A stretch of DNA of 64,000 nucleotides, taken from NCBI RefSeq assembly GCF_014192215.1, contig NZ_JACHXP010000009.1, positions 97,336 through 161,335 on the forward strand. The letters are read 5' to 3'. The notes beneath the pieces are model-generated. The model saw only the letters and a list, made by a program, of their open reading frames with translations, had not been told where the DNA came from and did no database searches. A program made the position numbers and the translations under genes. Origin of the DNA: Halomonas cerina (GTDB lineage Bacteria > Pseudomonadota > Gammaproteobacteria > Pseudomonadales > Halomonadaceae). Below are positions 20,077-29,932 of the stretch, piece after piece; within the stretch, counting starts at the first letter, position 1, and every line of letters begins with the position of its first letter.

Positions 20077-21759
20077 CTAGGTCTCCCCCTCCGCCTCGGC
20101 CCGCCAGACCGCCTCGATGAGCCCGCGGGTGGAGTCGTCCATGCCATCGAGCCCACGGTGATGCTCGAGGATCCGCTGGGTCTCGCCGGCGATCTTCTTG
20201 CCCAATTCCACCCCCCACTGGTCGAAGGGGTTGATGTCCCAGATGGTCGCCTGGACGAATACCTTGTGTTCATAGAGGGCGATCAAGGCCCCCAGGGTCG
20301 CTGGGGTCAGGCGGTCCAGCAGCAGGGTGCTGGAGGGCTGGTTGCCCCGGTAGTGCTTGTATTCGGGGCGCGGTCCCTCGTCCTCGATGGCATCGTCACC
20401 GAGCATCAGCACCCGTGACTGGGCGAAGCAGTTGGCCAGCGTCAGGCGATGCTGGGCCATCAGGTGGTCGCGGGTCGCCGGATCCTCGACATCGTCATAG
20501 CGCACCCGGGGGGCGATGAAGTCGCACTCCACCGCCTGGGTGCCCTGGTGGAGCAGCTGATAGAAGGCATGCTGGGCGTTGGGCCCTAGCTGTCCCCACA
20601 ACACCGGGCAGGTGGAATAGTCGACCTGGTGGCCTTCGTGGGTGACCGACTTGCCGTTGGACTCCATCTCCAGCTGTTCGAGGTAAGCGGCGAAGTACTC
20701 CAGCCGGCCATCATAGGGCAGGATCGAGTGGGCACGGATATCCAGGAAGTTGACGTTCCAGATCCCGGCGAGCGCCAGCAGCACCGGCAGGTTGTCGGCA
20801 AGCGGTGCCTCGCTGAAGTGGCGGTCCATGGCATGGGCCCCGGCCAGCAGCTCGCGGAAACGGTCCATGCCCACCACCAGGGCGATGGGCAGCCCGATGG
20901 CGCCCCACAGCGAATAGCGCCCACCGACCCACTCCCAGAATTCGAGCTGGTGGTCGGGGGCGATGCCCCAGTCGGCCATCTTCTCGGGACTCGCCGAGAC
21001 GCCGATGAAGTGCTGACGCATGATCAGGTCGGTGTCGACCCCTTCCGGATGGCCGTCCATCAGCCGAGCCTTCAGCCAGTCCCGGGCGGTGCGGGCATTG
21101 GAGAGGGTGTCGATGGTGGTGAAGGACTTCGAGGAGAGCACGAACAGGGTGGTTTCGGGATTGAGCCGGGTCAGGTAATCGGCCAGCTGGGAGCCATCCA
21201 TGGTCGAGGCGAAGTGCACATCGACCCGATGAATGCCCTCGGGCCGGTAGTCGGCCAGGGCATGGGTGACCATCAGCGGCCCCAGGTCGGAGCCCCCTAC
21301 GCCGAGGTTGACCACATCGCGGATGGCCCGGCCGGTGGCGCCGCGCCACTGACCGGCATGGAAACGCTCGACCATGGTCGCCATGCGCTCCAGGGTGGCA
21401 TGCACCCCGGGCACCAGGTCCTCGCCGTCGACCACCAGCGAGGCCTCCGGCGGCAGGCGCAGGGCGGTATGCAGGGCCGGCCGATCCTCGCTGCGGTTGA
21501 CCCGCTCGCCGGCCATCAGGCCGCGGATGGCCTCCGGCACCCCCGCCTCACGAGCCAGGTCCAGCAACAGCTCGAGGGTGGTTTCTGACCAGCGCTGCTT
21601 GGAGAGGTCGAGGGTCAGCCCGGCCGCGCGGCGACCGAAGGTCTCGAAGCGTCCGGGCTGTTCGGCGAAGAGGTTGCGCAGGTGCCGGCGTCCCATGCCG
21701 GCGGCATGTTCGGCGAGGGCACACCAGGCCCGCTGCTGGTCGATGGGAGTATGGCGCAT
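20077..21759 (-). CDS. pgi: Glucose-6-phosphate isomerase
   Basis: Pgi interconverts glucose-6-phosphate and fructose-6-phosphate. The 560-aa protein shows VNLGVGGSDLGPLMV, FVLSSKSFTTIDT, EFWEWVGGRYSLWGAIGLPIA and the C-terminal FDQWGVELGK signature. The ATG at 21759 has a strong GGAGGAG RBS; codons upstream to 21885 run antisense into cmoA and are excluded. It ends 29 bp before yqiA and is divergent from cmoA. Confidence 0.97.
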   Translation of the reverse strand: MRHTPIDQQRAWCALAEHAAGMGRRHLRNLFAEQPGRFETFGRRAAGLTLDLSKQRWSETTLELLLDLAREAGVPEAIRGLMAGERVNRSEDRPALHTALRLPPEASLVVDGEDLVPGVHATLERMATMVERFHAGQWRGATGRAIRDVVNLGVGGSDLGPLMVTHALADYRPEGIHRVDVHFASTMDGSQLADYLTRLNPETTLFVLSSKSFTTIDTLSNARTARDWLKARLMDGHPEGVDTDLIMRQHFIGVSASPEKMADWGIAPDHQLEFWEWVGGRYSLWGAIGLPIALVVGMDRFRELLAGAHAMDRHFSEAPLADNLPVLLALAGIWNVNFLDIRAHSILPYDGRLEYFAAYLEQLEMESNGKSVTHEGHQVDYSTCPVLWGQLGPNAQHAFYQLLHQGTQAVECDFIAPRVRYDDVEDPATRDHLMAQHRLTLANCFAQSRVLMLGDDAIEDEGPRPEYKHYRGNQPSSTLLLDRLTPATLGALIALYEHKVFVQATIWDINPFDQWGVELGKKIAGETQRILEHHRGLDGMDDSTRGLIEAVWRAEAEGET

Positions 21760-21845
21760 GGATCTCCTCCTGGACGTCCTGTCGTGCAGCCAACAGCAGG
21801 GAAGCGTAGAATAAGGGCCTTCCAGCCTACTGCTCCAGCCTGCCC

Positions 21846-22586
21846 ATGAGTGACGCATCTTACCGTGACGCCATCTTTTCGACACCCCTGGACCGGGTGG
21901 CGAGCTTTTCCTTCGACGAGCGCGTGGTGGCCTGCTTTCCCGATATGATCCGCCGCTCGGTGCCGGGCTACGGCCAGATACTCGCCATGCTGGGACTGAT
22001 CGCGCGGCGCCACCTGCGCCACGGCGGGCATGTCTACGACCTGGGCTGCTCGTTGGGCGCCGGGGGGCTGGCGCTGGCCGGGCGGCTTTCCCCCGACGCC
22101 TTTCGCTATACCGGCGTCGACCTCTCGCCGGCCATGGTCGCCCGGGCCCGGCAGACCCTGGCGGACGAGTGTCCCGAGCACGCCATGACGGTCCTCGAAG
22201 GCGATATCCGCATTCTGGACTACCGCCCGTCGGGAATGATCATGCTCAACTTCACGCTGCAGTTCCTGGCCCCGGAGGAGCGCGACGCGGTGATCGCCCG
22301 TCTGTATGATGCCCTAGAGCCCGGTGGGGTGCTGGTGCTCTCCGAGAAGATCAAGGCCGACGACGAGCAGGACAATGCCTGGCTGGTGGAGCGCTACCAT
22401 GACTTCAAGCGCGCCAACGGCTACAGCGAGTTGGAGATCAGCCAGAAGCGTAACGCCCTGGAAAATGTGCTGGTTCCCGACACCCTGACCGCGCACCACA
22501 CGCGCCTGGCGCGGGCTGGCTTCCCGCGCTCGCTGACGTGGTTCCAGCACCTGAACTTCGCTTCCCTGATCGCCTTCAAAGCCTGA
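21846..22586 (+). CDS. cmoA: Carboxy-SAM synthase CmoA
   Basis: CmoA converts SAM and prephenate to carboxy-SAM for wobble uridine modification (cmo5U34). The 246-aa protein has DLGCSLGAGGLALA (SAM site) and ends with FPRSLTWFQHLNFASLIAFKA, typical of the family. In most gammaproteobacteria cmoB follows directly; here four other genes' worth of DNA (22.6-25.8 kb) separates them, while cmoM lies at 36.9 kb. All three cmo enzymes are therefore in this window. Confidence 0.96.
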   Translation: MSDASYRDAIFSTPLDRVASFSFDERVVACFPDMIRRSVPGYGQILAMLGLIARRHLRHGGHVYDLGCSLGAGGLALAGRLSPDAFRYTGVDLSPAMVARARQTLADECPEHAMTVLEGDIRILDYRPSGMIMLNFTLQFLAPEERDAVIARLYDALEPGGVLVLSEKIKADDEQDNAWLVERYHDFKRANGYSELEISQKRNALENVLVPDTLTAHHTRLARAGFPRSLTWFQHLNFASLIAFKA

Positions 22587-22607
22587 GGATCAGGCACCGG
22601 GGGCCTG

Positions 22608-24032
22608 ATGAGCAGCCTATCCGTTCTCGTGACATTGGTCCTGCTGTCCGCCTGGCTGGGCACGGCCTGGTGGCAGGTGCGCAAGCCCTTGCCCCGCGGC
22701 CTTCACCTCTGCGGCCCCTGGCACGAAGCCCGGGATCCGGTCCTGCTGCTCGACGAGACCTGGTTGGATACCGCCGGCCGACGGCAGTGCCGACAGCAGA
22801 TCTTCGACGAGTGGCTGGCGCTTATCGGCCAGGCCCGTCGTCGGGTGGTGATCGACATCTTCCAGTTCGGCGTGCTGGCCGACGAGGCGTGCCACCGCCC
22901 CATCGCCAGCGAGCTCTGCCAGACCCTGCTGCTTCGCAAGGCAGAGGTGCCAGCCCTCGACGTATTGGTGATCACCGACCCGATCAACACCTGCTACGGT
23001 GACCAACTGCCGGCGCACCTGGCGGCGCTGCGCCAGGCCGGTATCCAGGTGGTGGTCACCGACCTGCGTCCCGGCCGGGACCCTAACCCGACCTGGACGG
23101 CGCTGTGGCGTCTCGCCTTCCAATGGTTCGGCACTCCCCCGCCCCGGGGCGGCTGGCTGCCCAACCCCCTCGGCCCGGGGCGCGTCACCCTGCGCTGCTA
23201 CCTGTCCGTGCTCAACCTCAATGCCAATCATCGCAAGGTGCTGGTGGTCGATCGGGGCGAGGAGTGGCTGGCGGTGGTCGGGTCGGCCAACGCCGATGAC
23301 GGTAGCAGCGCCTATCGCGACACGGCGCTGCGCCTTCGTGGGCCCGCGGTCCTGGACCTGCTGCACAGCGAACTGGCCATCGCCGCCTTTTCGGGCGGCT
23401 CCCCCCTTCCCACCCCAAGCCCCCCGACCTCCCCGTTTCTCGGGATACCTCGGCTGCGGGTCCTCACCGAAGGCGCCATCCGCGACGCCCTGCTGGTGCT
23501 GATCGACCAGGCCCGGGACGACGAGTGCCTCGACATCAACGCCCTCTACCTCGCCCACCGGCGGGTAATCCGGGCCCTGTGCCGGGCCCACGCGCGGGGG
23601 GTGACGGTGCGCCTGCTGCTCGACCCCAACGTCAGTCACTTCGGCCGGCGCAGTCCCGGCCTGCCCAATCGTCCGGTGGCCCGCGAGCTTCACGCCGCGG
23701 GACTGGCCATCCGCTGGAGCGCGGTACCCGACATTCATGCCCATAGCAAGGTCCTGCTGCGTCACGGTGGGGCCCGGCCAGCGGCCCTGCTGGTCGGTTC
23801 GGCCAACTACACGCGGCGCAGTCTCGACGACTACAACTTCGAAGCCGCGGTACACCTCGTCGCCGGACACGACCATCCGGTGATCCGCCGTGCCCGGGAA
23901 AGCTTCAGCCGCTATTGGCATAATCGCGACGGCGAACGTCACAGCCACCCCTACACGGCCTTCGACGATGCCACGCGCTGGCGCTACTGGCGCTATCGCC
24001 TGATGGAGGCCAGCGGCTGGTGCCTCTTCTAG
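22608..24032 (+). CDS. Phospholipase D-superfamily protein, possible cardiolipin synthase-like
   Basis: A 474-aa protein with an N-terminal membrane anchor (residues 5-22) and two PLD half-sites: HRKVLVVD at 208-215 and HSKVLLR at 379-385, each followed by SAN(A/Y). The second lacks the trailing Asp of the canonical HxKx4D motif, which is tolerated in some family members. It starts 21 bp after cmoA, so it may be co-transcribed. Whether it makes cardiolipin, hydrolyses phospholipid or acts on another phosphodiester is not evident. Confidence 0.82.
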   Translation: MSSLSVLVTLVLLSAWLGTAWWQVRKPLPRGLHLCGPWHEARDPVLLLDETWLDTAGRRQCRQQIFDEWLALIGQARRRVVIDIFQFGVLADEACHRPIASELCQTLLLRKAEVPALDVLVITDPINTCYGDQLPAHLAALRQAGIQVVVTDLRPGRDPNPTWTALWRLAFQWFGTPPPRGGWLPNPLGPGRVTLRCYLSVLNLNANHRKVLVVDRGEEWLAVVGSANADDGSSAYRDTALRLRGPAVLDLLHSELAIAAFSGGSPLPTPSPPTSPFLGIPRLRVLTEGAIRDALLVLIDQARDDECLDINALYLAHRRVIRALCRAHARGVTVRLLLDPNVSHFGRRSPGLPNRPVARELHAAGLAIRWSAVPDIHAHSKVLLRHGGARPAALLVGSANYTRRSLDDYNFEAAVHLVAGHDHPVIRRARESFSRYWHNRDGERHSHPYTAFDDATRWRYWRYRLMEASGWCLF

Positions 24033-24177
24033 GGCGAGGCTTTCCGCACCCGCTGACCTGATTCCAGTCTCTCGACGTCACCTCGCTGAACGCCGTCAAG
24101 GAGTGGTAACCCGGTGCGGCCACTATATTGAAAGAACGTCCATACTTGTTCCTTCGAACGTAAGGGGAGGATTGGCC

Positions 24178-24738
24178 ATGTTCGACCTGGATCGCTTCAG
24201 GGAAGCATGCTGCCTCGCCGCGGCAGGTGGGGAGGCTCAGCAAGCCACCCGCGAGCTCCTGGCCAGGGCATTGGAAGACACCCCCGGTATGCTCGAGGCC
24301 CTAGGTGAGCCGCGGCGAGCGGGCATCCAAACGCTACATCGCTCGGCCGAGCTGACGATCCTCAACGTGGTTTGGGGGCCACGCATGATCCTTATGCCCC
24401 ATAACCACAACATGTGGGCCGTCATTGGCATCTACACAGGCCGCGAGGACAATATCCTGTGGCGGCGCGTGCCGAACGTTCCTGCAGGTCGCATCGAGGC
24501 CCACGGAGCGACAGACCTCGGCCAAGGCGATGTCCTGCCCCTGGACCGAGATGTCATCCATTCCGTGACCAACCCGCTGGACCGACTGACGGGCGCCATC
24601 CATATCTATGGCGGTGACTTCTTCGCGGTAACACGCAGCGAATGGGATCCGGAGCGCCTGGAGGAGCGGCCATATAACGTGGAAAGGAATCTTCAGCTGT
24701 TCGAGGAAAGCAACCGCCTATCCGCGGCACGGCACTGA
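24178..24738 (+). CDS. Cupin-fold (double-stranded beta-helix) predicted metal enzyme
   Basis: A 186-aa protein with a helical N-terminus and a cupin core. HNHNMWAVIGIYTG (His75, His77) and the later RDVIHSVTNP supply the metal-binding histidines, resembling the cysteine-dioxygenase-like predicted metal-dependent enzymes. A strong AGGGGAGG RBS fixes the ATG at 24178, not the upstream in-frame start. The substrate is unknown. It converges on the metallo-hydrolase gene with 15 bp between stops. Confidence 0.75.
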   Translation: MFDLDRFREACCLAAAGGEAQQATRELLARALEDTPGMLEALGEPRRAGIQTLHRSAELTILNVVWGPRMILMPHNHNMWAVIGIYTGREDNILWRRVPNVPAGRIEAHGATDLGQGDVLPLDRDVIHSVTNPLDRLTGAIHIYGGDFFAVTRSEWDPERLEERPYNVERNLQLFEESNRLSAARH

Positions 24739-24753
24739 GCCGGCCCTGCCCCC

Positions 24754-25806
24754 TCAGGAGGCAGCTGCCAGGCGATAGACGCTGCCCACCAGGCTCGGCG
24801 CATAGCGACCCGGGCTGAAGGCCTCGGCCAGTCGCATCTTCGCCCGCCAGCCCGTGCAGTGCCCCGGCGCGACGAGGCGGGGCTGGATACGGGTCTCGAG
24901 GTCGCGAACCGTGGCCTCGATGCGCGCTTCCATCCCCTTGCCCGCCAGATGATAGCCCCCGTGGACCAGGTCGACCGGTAGGCTCGGGAATAGCTTCTGC
25001 ACCGTCAGGCAGGCGTTGACGATGCCGGCATGGGAACACGCCGAGAAGAGGCTCACGCCACGTCCTCTCACACAGGCGGCGACAAAGCGTTCGTCCATGA
25101 TCAGAGGGTCGGGCTCGCAGCGCTCCCCCCGAAAGCTGTGATGGCCGGGAAGGCCGGTCTCGTACTCGGTGACGCGCTCGATCTCCCCGCTGCCGAAGAA
25201 GAACCCCTCGCACAGCGGGTGGGGGGTGCCTTGGGTGACGACCTGTCCACCCGCCCGGGCGATGTCGTCGAAGGTCGGCTCCAGCGGCAACATGGCCATG
25301 ATCCCGCTCGGCAACAGAGCCCCGCGCTGGTCGGGACGGTCGGGATGCAGATCGACCACCGGCGGCGACAGCCCCGCCGCGTCCCGGGCCGCGCGGATGG
25401 CAGCGACCACCGCCGGCAGGCCGCCACTGTGGTCGAAATGCCAGTGGGAGAGGAAGAGACACTCGATGCTCGCCAGGTCGATATCCAGGCGCGCGACATT
25501 ATCGAGCCAGATGTCAGGATAGGGGCCGACATCGAACAGCAGACTGTGCGCCTGCCCGTCCCGGCGCCCTGTCACCAGCACGGAGAGCCCGTGGCAGGCA
25601 CAGCAGAGCCGATCGAACACGGTCTTGCATTCGTGACCCTCGTGATGGCGGCTCGGCGGCGTGCGTTCGATGAGCCGCGCCACTTCGGGGCTCTGGGGCA
25701 CACCCGGATCAATGCTGGACAACGTGTCGGTCTCGTTGTCCACGATCACCATGACCTCCAGTTCATCGAGCCATGTCATGCCGTCGGGAAGTGGTTCCTG
25801 GGTCAT
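24754..25806 (-). CDS. MBL-fold metallo-hydrolase (dihydropteroate-synthase-like / COG1237 group)
   Basis: A 350-aa metallo-beta-lactamase-fold protein. The dinuclear metal motif is HWHFDHSGG (His121, His123, Asp125, His126), with later ligands in FSACSHAGIVN and the terminal GHCTGW. The extended CCACHGLSVLV and HGGYHL segments place it near the COG1237 group, annotated in archaea as a methanopterin-precursor enzyme. Function in a bacterium lacking methanopterin is unknown. An RBS GGAGGGG precedes the ATG. Confidence 0.78.
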   Translation of the reverse strand: MTQEPLPDGMTWLDELEVMVIVDNETDTLSSIDPGVPQSPEVARLIERTPPSRHHEGHECKTVFDRLCCACHGLSVLVTGRRDGQAHSLLFDVGPYPDIWLDNVARLDIDLASIECLFLSHWHFDHSGGLPAVVAAIRAARDAAGLSPPVVDLHPDRPDQRGALLPSGIMAMLPLEPTFDDIARAGGQVVTQGTPHPLCEGFFFGSGEIERVTEYETGLPGHHSFRGERCEPDPLIMDERFVAACVRGRGVSLFSACSHAGIVNACLTVQKLFPSLPVDLVHGGYHLAGKGMEARIEATVRDLETRIQPRLVAPGHCTGWRAKMRLAEAFSPGRYAPSLVGSVYRLAAAS

Positions 25807-26004
25807 GGCAGCCCCTCCTCCCTTGCCTCCGCCTTATAGAGCAGACTAGCAGGGCAAGGAATCGACTGCCTGGTGCTCCGCGTTCCAGGCATCGCGTATG
25901 TCCCGTCGTCATCGCCATGCCCTCTCGGGTACACTCTGGCCCCGGCCAGCGGCGGCGATCTTGCTGCCAGCGCACGATGATTCCACTCCTGACCAGGCGA
26001 ACCA

Positions 26005-26991
26005 ATGCAGCCCCCACATCGCGCCCTCTACCACGCCTTTGTCGACCAGGGGCTCGAGACCTGGCTGGCCCGGCTGCCCGAGCAGCTGGCCGGTGGCCTC
26101 GATCGCCGCCGCTACGGTGACCTGCCCGCCTGGGAGAAGGCGGTGGCCAAGCTGCCGCCGCTGCCTGCCGACCGCCATGTCCGGCTGGACGCGGACGCGG
26201 TGACGGTCGACTGCGATCTCGGTACCTCGCGTCGCCGCCAGGCCGAGAACCTGCTGCGCGTCCTGATGCCTTGGCGCAAGGGGCCCTACCGCCTCGGTGG
26301 CATCGCCATCGAGACCGAATGGCGCTCCGACTGGAAGTGGCGGCGAGTGGCCCCGCACCTGGCATCGCTGGCCGGCCGGCGGGTACTCGACGTGGGTGGT
26401 GGCAACGGCTATCACGCCTGGCGCATGGCCGGGCAAGGGGCCGCCTTCGTGCTGGTGATCGACCCCTCGCCGCGCTTCTACTGGCAGTTCCAGGCGGTGC
26501 GCCATTTCGTCGGGGAGGCGGACAGGGGCGTGACCCACTTCCTGCCGGTGGGCATCGAGGCAGTCCCCGAGGGGCTGGGGTTCTTCGATACGGTATTCTC
26601 CATGGGCGTGCTGTACCATCGCCCTTCGCCGCTGGAGCACCTGCTGCAGCTGAAGGGCGCATTGCGTCCCGGTGGCGAGCTGGTGCTGGAAACCCTGGTG
26701 GTCGAGGGCGATGCCCGCACCGTGCTGTTGCCGGGCAATCGCTACGCCGCCATGCCCAATGTCTACTTCCTGCCTTCCTCCGCCGCCCTATGCACCTGGC
26801 TTGCGCGCTGCGGCTTCGAGCATGTGCGGGTGGTGGACGAGGCCGATACCACGCGAGACGAGCAGCGTGCCACCGACTGGATGACCTTCCAGTCCCTGGC
26901 CGACTTCCTTGACCCGGCCGACACCGCCCTGACACGGGAGGGCTACCCGGCTCCTCGGCGCGCCGTGGTCATCGCCAACGCGCCAAGGTAG
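26005..26991 (+). CDS. cmoB: tRNA U34 carboxymethyltransferase CmoB
   Basis: CmoB transfers the carboxymethyl group of carboxy-SAM to 5-hydroxyuridine at tRNA position 34. The 328-aa protein shows LMPWRKGPYRLGGIAIETEWRSDWKW in pieces, the SAM motif VLDVGGGNGYHAWRM and FSMGVLYHRPSPLEHLLQLK, all diagnostic. It is expressed from its own upstream region and is not joined to cmoA, unlike the usual operon. Confidence 0.96.
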   Translation: MQPPHRALYHAFVDQGLETWLARLPEQLAGGLDRRRYGDLPAWEKAVAKLPPLPADRHVRLDADAVTVDCDLGTSRRRQAENLLRVLMPWRKGPYRLGGIAIETEWRSDWKWRRVAPHLASLAGRRVLDVGGGNGYHAWRMAGQGAAFVLVIDPSPRFYWQFQAVRHFVGEADRGVTHFLPVGIEAVPEGLGFFDTVFSMGVLYHRPSPLEHLLQLKGALRPGGELVLETLVVEGDARTVLLPGNRYAAMPNVYFLPSSAALCTWLARCGFEHVRVVDEADTTRDEQRATDWMTFQSLADFLDPADTALTREGYPAPRRAVVIANAPR

Positions 26992-27024
26992 GCGTTACTC
27001 CGTCGAGACGGCTGCCCCCGGAGC

Positions 27025-28155
27025 TCAGGCGACATCGTCGTCGCTCCCGGTCACGTCACGGCGCACGGCCTCCACCCCATGGGCGGAGATGAAGCCATGC
27101 GCATGGGCATGTTCCGCCATCCGCACGCTGTCGGTGGCCAGCACCAGATCGCAGCGGGTGTGGCGGATCTGGTCGCGCAACCGCTGGATGGCGCGCTCCC
27201 GGTCTGGCCGCCGGTCCACACGACGGATGTAGATCGCCTGCACGCGATCGGGATAGGCCTTGACGATTCGGGTATAGACCTCGGGGTCATGCTGCCCGCT
27301 GTCGCCGATCAGGATACAGGGCACCCCCTCGAATAGCGCCAGCATGCGGCTGATCAATTTCTGCTTGTGATCCTCGGCCCGGCGCGGCCAGGGATGGCGC
27401 AGGGACAGGCCCCACTCGCGCAGGAACAGGATCGGCCCGACCGGAATACGATTGAGCTGGAAGAAGGTCTCCAGCACCTCGTAGATTGCCCAGGGCCCCC
27501 GCGACACGTACAGGATGGGCCGCTCGCCCCGATCATCGGCGCCGCGATGCAAAGCTTGGTACAGCGATGCGACACCGGGAAAGGCCGTGCGGCGGTGGGG
27601 TTTCTCGATGAACAGCCGATAGAGCATGCCGAGCTTGTGGGCCACGCCGGTGTACATCACGGTATCGTCGATATCGCTGATCACCAGCAGATCGGTCTCG
27701 GGGGCCGGGATATAGACGTCCGCGGTAGCGCACACCGGCGCTTCGTGGTCGGCCGTGACTCGCAGGTCGGCCTGGTGCCAGGCGGTATCGCGCGGCAGGT
27801 GCGGGGAGAGCGGCAGGTGGGCGTCGAAATAGCCGTCAGGGTTCGTGGTCACGGTGACGTGACTGTCGGCCAGGCGGATCTCGACGCTGGCACCGGCCAG
27901 GCCGCGGCGGGCGATGCGACGCACCACATCGGCCAGGTCGCGCAAAAAGCCGCGCCGCGGCAACATCCGCGCCAGCGGCGACTGTCGGAACACACGCCCC
28001 GTCAGGAAGGCTTCCCGATGCGAGCCATACCCCCGATAGGGGGTGACCGTCAGGCCACCGCGGCCATGATCACGCTTCATCGGTCGGGCCACGACCCGCA
28101 CCAGTCGCTTGACGAACAGGGTGACGTGGCAAAGCGCCTGTCTCACCCTCGTCAT
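27025..28155 (-). CDS. App1-family (DUF2183) phosphatase
   Basis: A 376-aa protein with a ~150-residue N-terminal region of beta-sandwich type and a C-terminal catalytic domain containing VISDIDDTVMYTG, the DxDxT motif of App1 phosphatidate phosphatases, then ILYVSRGPW and LIGDSGQHDPEVY. Yeast App1 dephosphorylates phosphatidate; bacterial members are uncharacterised. Its proximity to a phospholipase D-type gene is suggestive only. The gene is convergent with cmoB. Confidence 0.85.
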   Translation of the reverse strand: MTRVRQALCHVTLFVKRLVRVVARPMKRDHGRGGLTVTPYRGYGSHREAFLTGRVFRQSPLARMLPRRGFLRDLADVVRRIARRGLAGASVEIRLADSHVTVTTNPDGYFDAHLPLSPHLPRDTAWHQADLRVTADHEAPVCATADVYIPAPETDLLVISDIDDTVMYTGVAHKLGMLYRLFIEKPHRRTAFPGVASLYQALHRGADDRGERPILYVSRGPWAIYEVLETFFQLNRIPVGPILFLREWGLSLRHPWPRRAEDHKQKLISRMLALFEGVPCILIGDSGQHDPEVYTRIVKAYPDRVQAIYIRRVDRRPDRERAIQRLRDQIRHTRCDLVLATDSVRMAEHAHAHGFISAHGVEAVRRDVTGSDDDVA

Positions 28156-28386
28156 CCTGTCCGGTAGCCGCGCCGGGAAGTGTCGCTCATGGTCGGTCGC
28201 CGAGTCATGGTCATGACCCCAAGCCTAGCCCCAACCCAGCAGCTCCCGCACGTCCTTGGCCTCCCTTGACGATAATCTGCGCCAGGTAGAGACGCCGAGC
28301 GTACCGAACGTGCCAGGAATAACGTGGTGAAACTCAGCCCCATCGGCCAGCTAAGGTCGGCGTAGGGCATCACCGGCGGAGGGGGC

Positions 28387-29061
28387 CTACCGCCTCAGGA
28401 TCACCAGCCAGCGCCCCAGGTTGAGCAGGCTGGCTAGCGACGCCGCCACATAGGTGAAGGCGCAGGCGGTGAGCACATGGCGGGCAGCGGCCAGGTCGCG
28501 GGGCGGAATGTACTCCTCGAGCAGCGGCAGGGCACGCTGGAAGCTGGCGTCGAACTCCACCGGCAGGGTAATGAGGTGCACCAGGGCGGCGGCACCGAAG
28601 CTGAACACCGCGGCCAGCACCAGTACCAGACTGCCCCCGGGCATGCGGGTGGCCACCAGCAGTACCGGCGCCGCCATCATCAGCAGCGCGCCGACCTTCT
28701 CGGCCTTCTGCGCCACCGCCACCAGCCGTGAACGGGCCAGCAGCGGCGCATAGCCCTGCTGGTGCTGGATGGCGTGCCCCACCTCGTGGGCCGCCACCGT
28801 CACCGCGGTGAGCGAGCGACCCGCGTAGTGGTCCCGCGCCAGTCGCACCCGGCGCGTCTGGGGGTCGTAGTGGTCGCCTTGGTCGGTCATCTCCACCTTC
28901 ACGCCCTCGATGCCCAAGCGCCGCAGCAGGTGCTCGGCCAGCTCGCCGCCGGTACCGGGATAGTCGTCCCGTCGCCGGGCGTGACGACGTAGCACCCACT
29001 GCGCCCAGAGGTTGGGCAGCACGAAGAGGGCGAGCAGCAGGACGATGGCCAGGACGAACAT
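28387..29061 (-). CDS. Zinc metallopeptidase, YugP family (membrane)
   Basis: A 224-aa membrane protein with an N-terminal TM anchor, the zinc motif VAAHEVGHAIQHQQGY near residue 90 and three further hydrophobic segments. This arrangement and the EFDASFQRALPLLEEY segment are typical of the DUF2248/YugP putative neutral zinc peptidases. The substrate is unknown. It is monocistronic as far as can be seen. Confidence 0.88.
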   Translation of the reverse strand: MFVLAIVLLLALFVLPNLWAQWVLRRHARRRDDYPGTGGELAEHLLRRLGIEGVKVEMTDQGDHYDPQTRRVRLARDHYAGRSLTAVTVAAHEVGHAIQHQQGYAPLLARSRLVAVAQKAEKVGALLMMAAPVLLVATRMPGGSLVLVLAAVFSFGAAALVHLITLPVEFDASFQRALPLLEEYIPPRDLAAARHVLTACAFTYVAASLASLLNLGRWLVILRR

Positions 29062-29276
29062 CGATAGGGCACTCCAGGAGGGCTGTACAATATTGGACCC
29101 AGCCTACCAGAGGCGGTTTCCCGGCACTCATCGACCAAATTTAAAAGCTGCCAACAGCGAGGGGCGCCGGGGCAAGCCGAAGAGGAGATCCTACGCCAAG
29201 GGTGAGGAGGATTCCTCCGAACGGGATGGCCAGCACCGGCCCCTGCAAGCAGAGCAGGATGCGAGGCCGCGGTAGT

Positions 29277-29606
29277 TTATTGCAGCATCTCCAGCAGGGT
29301 CGCGTGCCAAACCGACTCCGGAATCACCCCCATTCTCCCGAGTAACCGGCGCTTGTCGATGCAACGAACCTGGTCCAGCAAGATGCGCGCCGGCTTATCT
29401 TGGAAGACCAGCGTAGGCCGACAGCCGAGAGGCTGTCCCTTGCTGGTGGTGACCGGCGCCACGATCACCCTGGGCAGCGCGGCGTTCATGTCATCCGGCG
29501 AAACCACCAGCGCAGGACGCGTCTTGCGAATCTCGGTGCCCATAGTGGGATCGAGGTTGACCCAATAGACCTCACCACGGCGTATCCTGCGACTTACCAC
29601 TGCCAC
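29277..29606 (-). CDS. MazF-like toxin (PemK/MazF mRNA interferase family)
   Basis: A 109-aa protein with the PemK/MazF signature: RRGEVYWVNLDPTMGTEIRKTRPALVVS, VIVAPVTTS and the basic C-terminal RLLGRMG. MazF toxins are ribosome-independent endoribonucleases. It follows the antitoxin gene with a 13-bp overlap, the usual antitoxin-first arrangement. Confidence 0.92.
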   Translation of the reverse strand: MAVVSRRIRRGEVYWVNLDPTMGTEIRKTRPALVVSPDDMNAALPRVIVAPVTTSKGQPLGCRPTLVFQDKPARILLDQVRCIDKRRLLGRMGVIPESVWHATLLEMLQ

Positions 29607-29827
29607 TCATCCGCATCCGCATCGACCAGCTCTTCCCAGGCGGCCTCATCGCGGCTGGCGTCATAACCATCAAACCAGTTCTTGCGCAGCTGATTGACCG
29701 GCTCCACCACCAACCGCTGCCCCTCCAGGTGAATCTCAACCTCATCGCTGATGCCCAACTCCGACAGCATGGCGGCCGGGATCAGCACCCCTTTCGAGTT
29801 ACCGATCTTTCTCAGGTGCGTACGCAT
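29594..29827 (-). CDS. MazE-like antitoxin (AbrB/SpoVT fold)
   Basis: A 77-aa protein whose first 45 residues form the AbrB-type swapped-hairpin DNA-binding domain (RKIGNSKGVLIPAAMLSELGI). The acidic C-terminal tail (DASRDEAAWEELVDADADEW) is expected to bind the toxin. TTACTAAGTTGTTACG-like AT-rich sequence at 29855-29880 is a plausible autoregulated promoter. Confidence 0.92.
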   Translation of the reverse strand: MRTHLRKIGNSKGVLIPAAMLSELGISDEVEIHLEGQRLVVEPVNQLRKNWFDGYDASRDEAAWEELVDADADEWQW

Positions 29828-29932
29828 TGCCGACCTCCTTCCGCATACCAGACGAAACGTAACAACTTAGTTATTACACACGGGTAAGCGGGAATCAATG
29901 CCTCAGGCTCACCGGCCAGGGGCCCCAAACGC

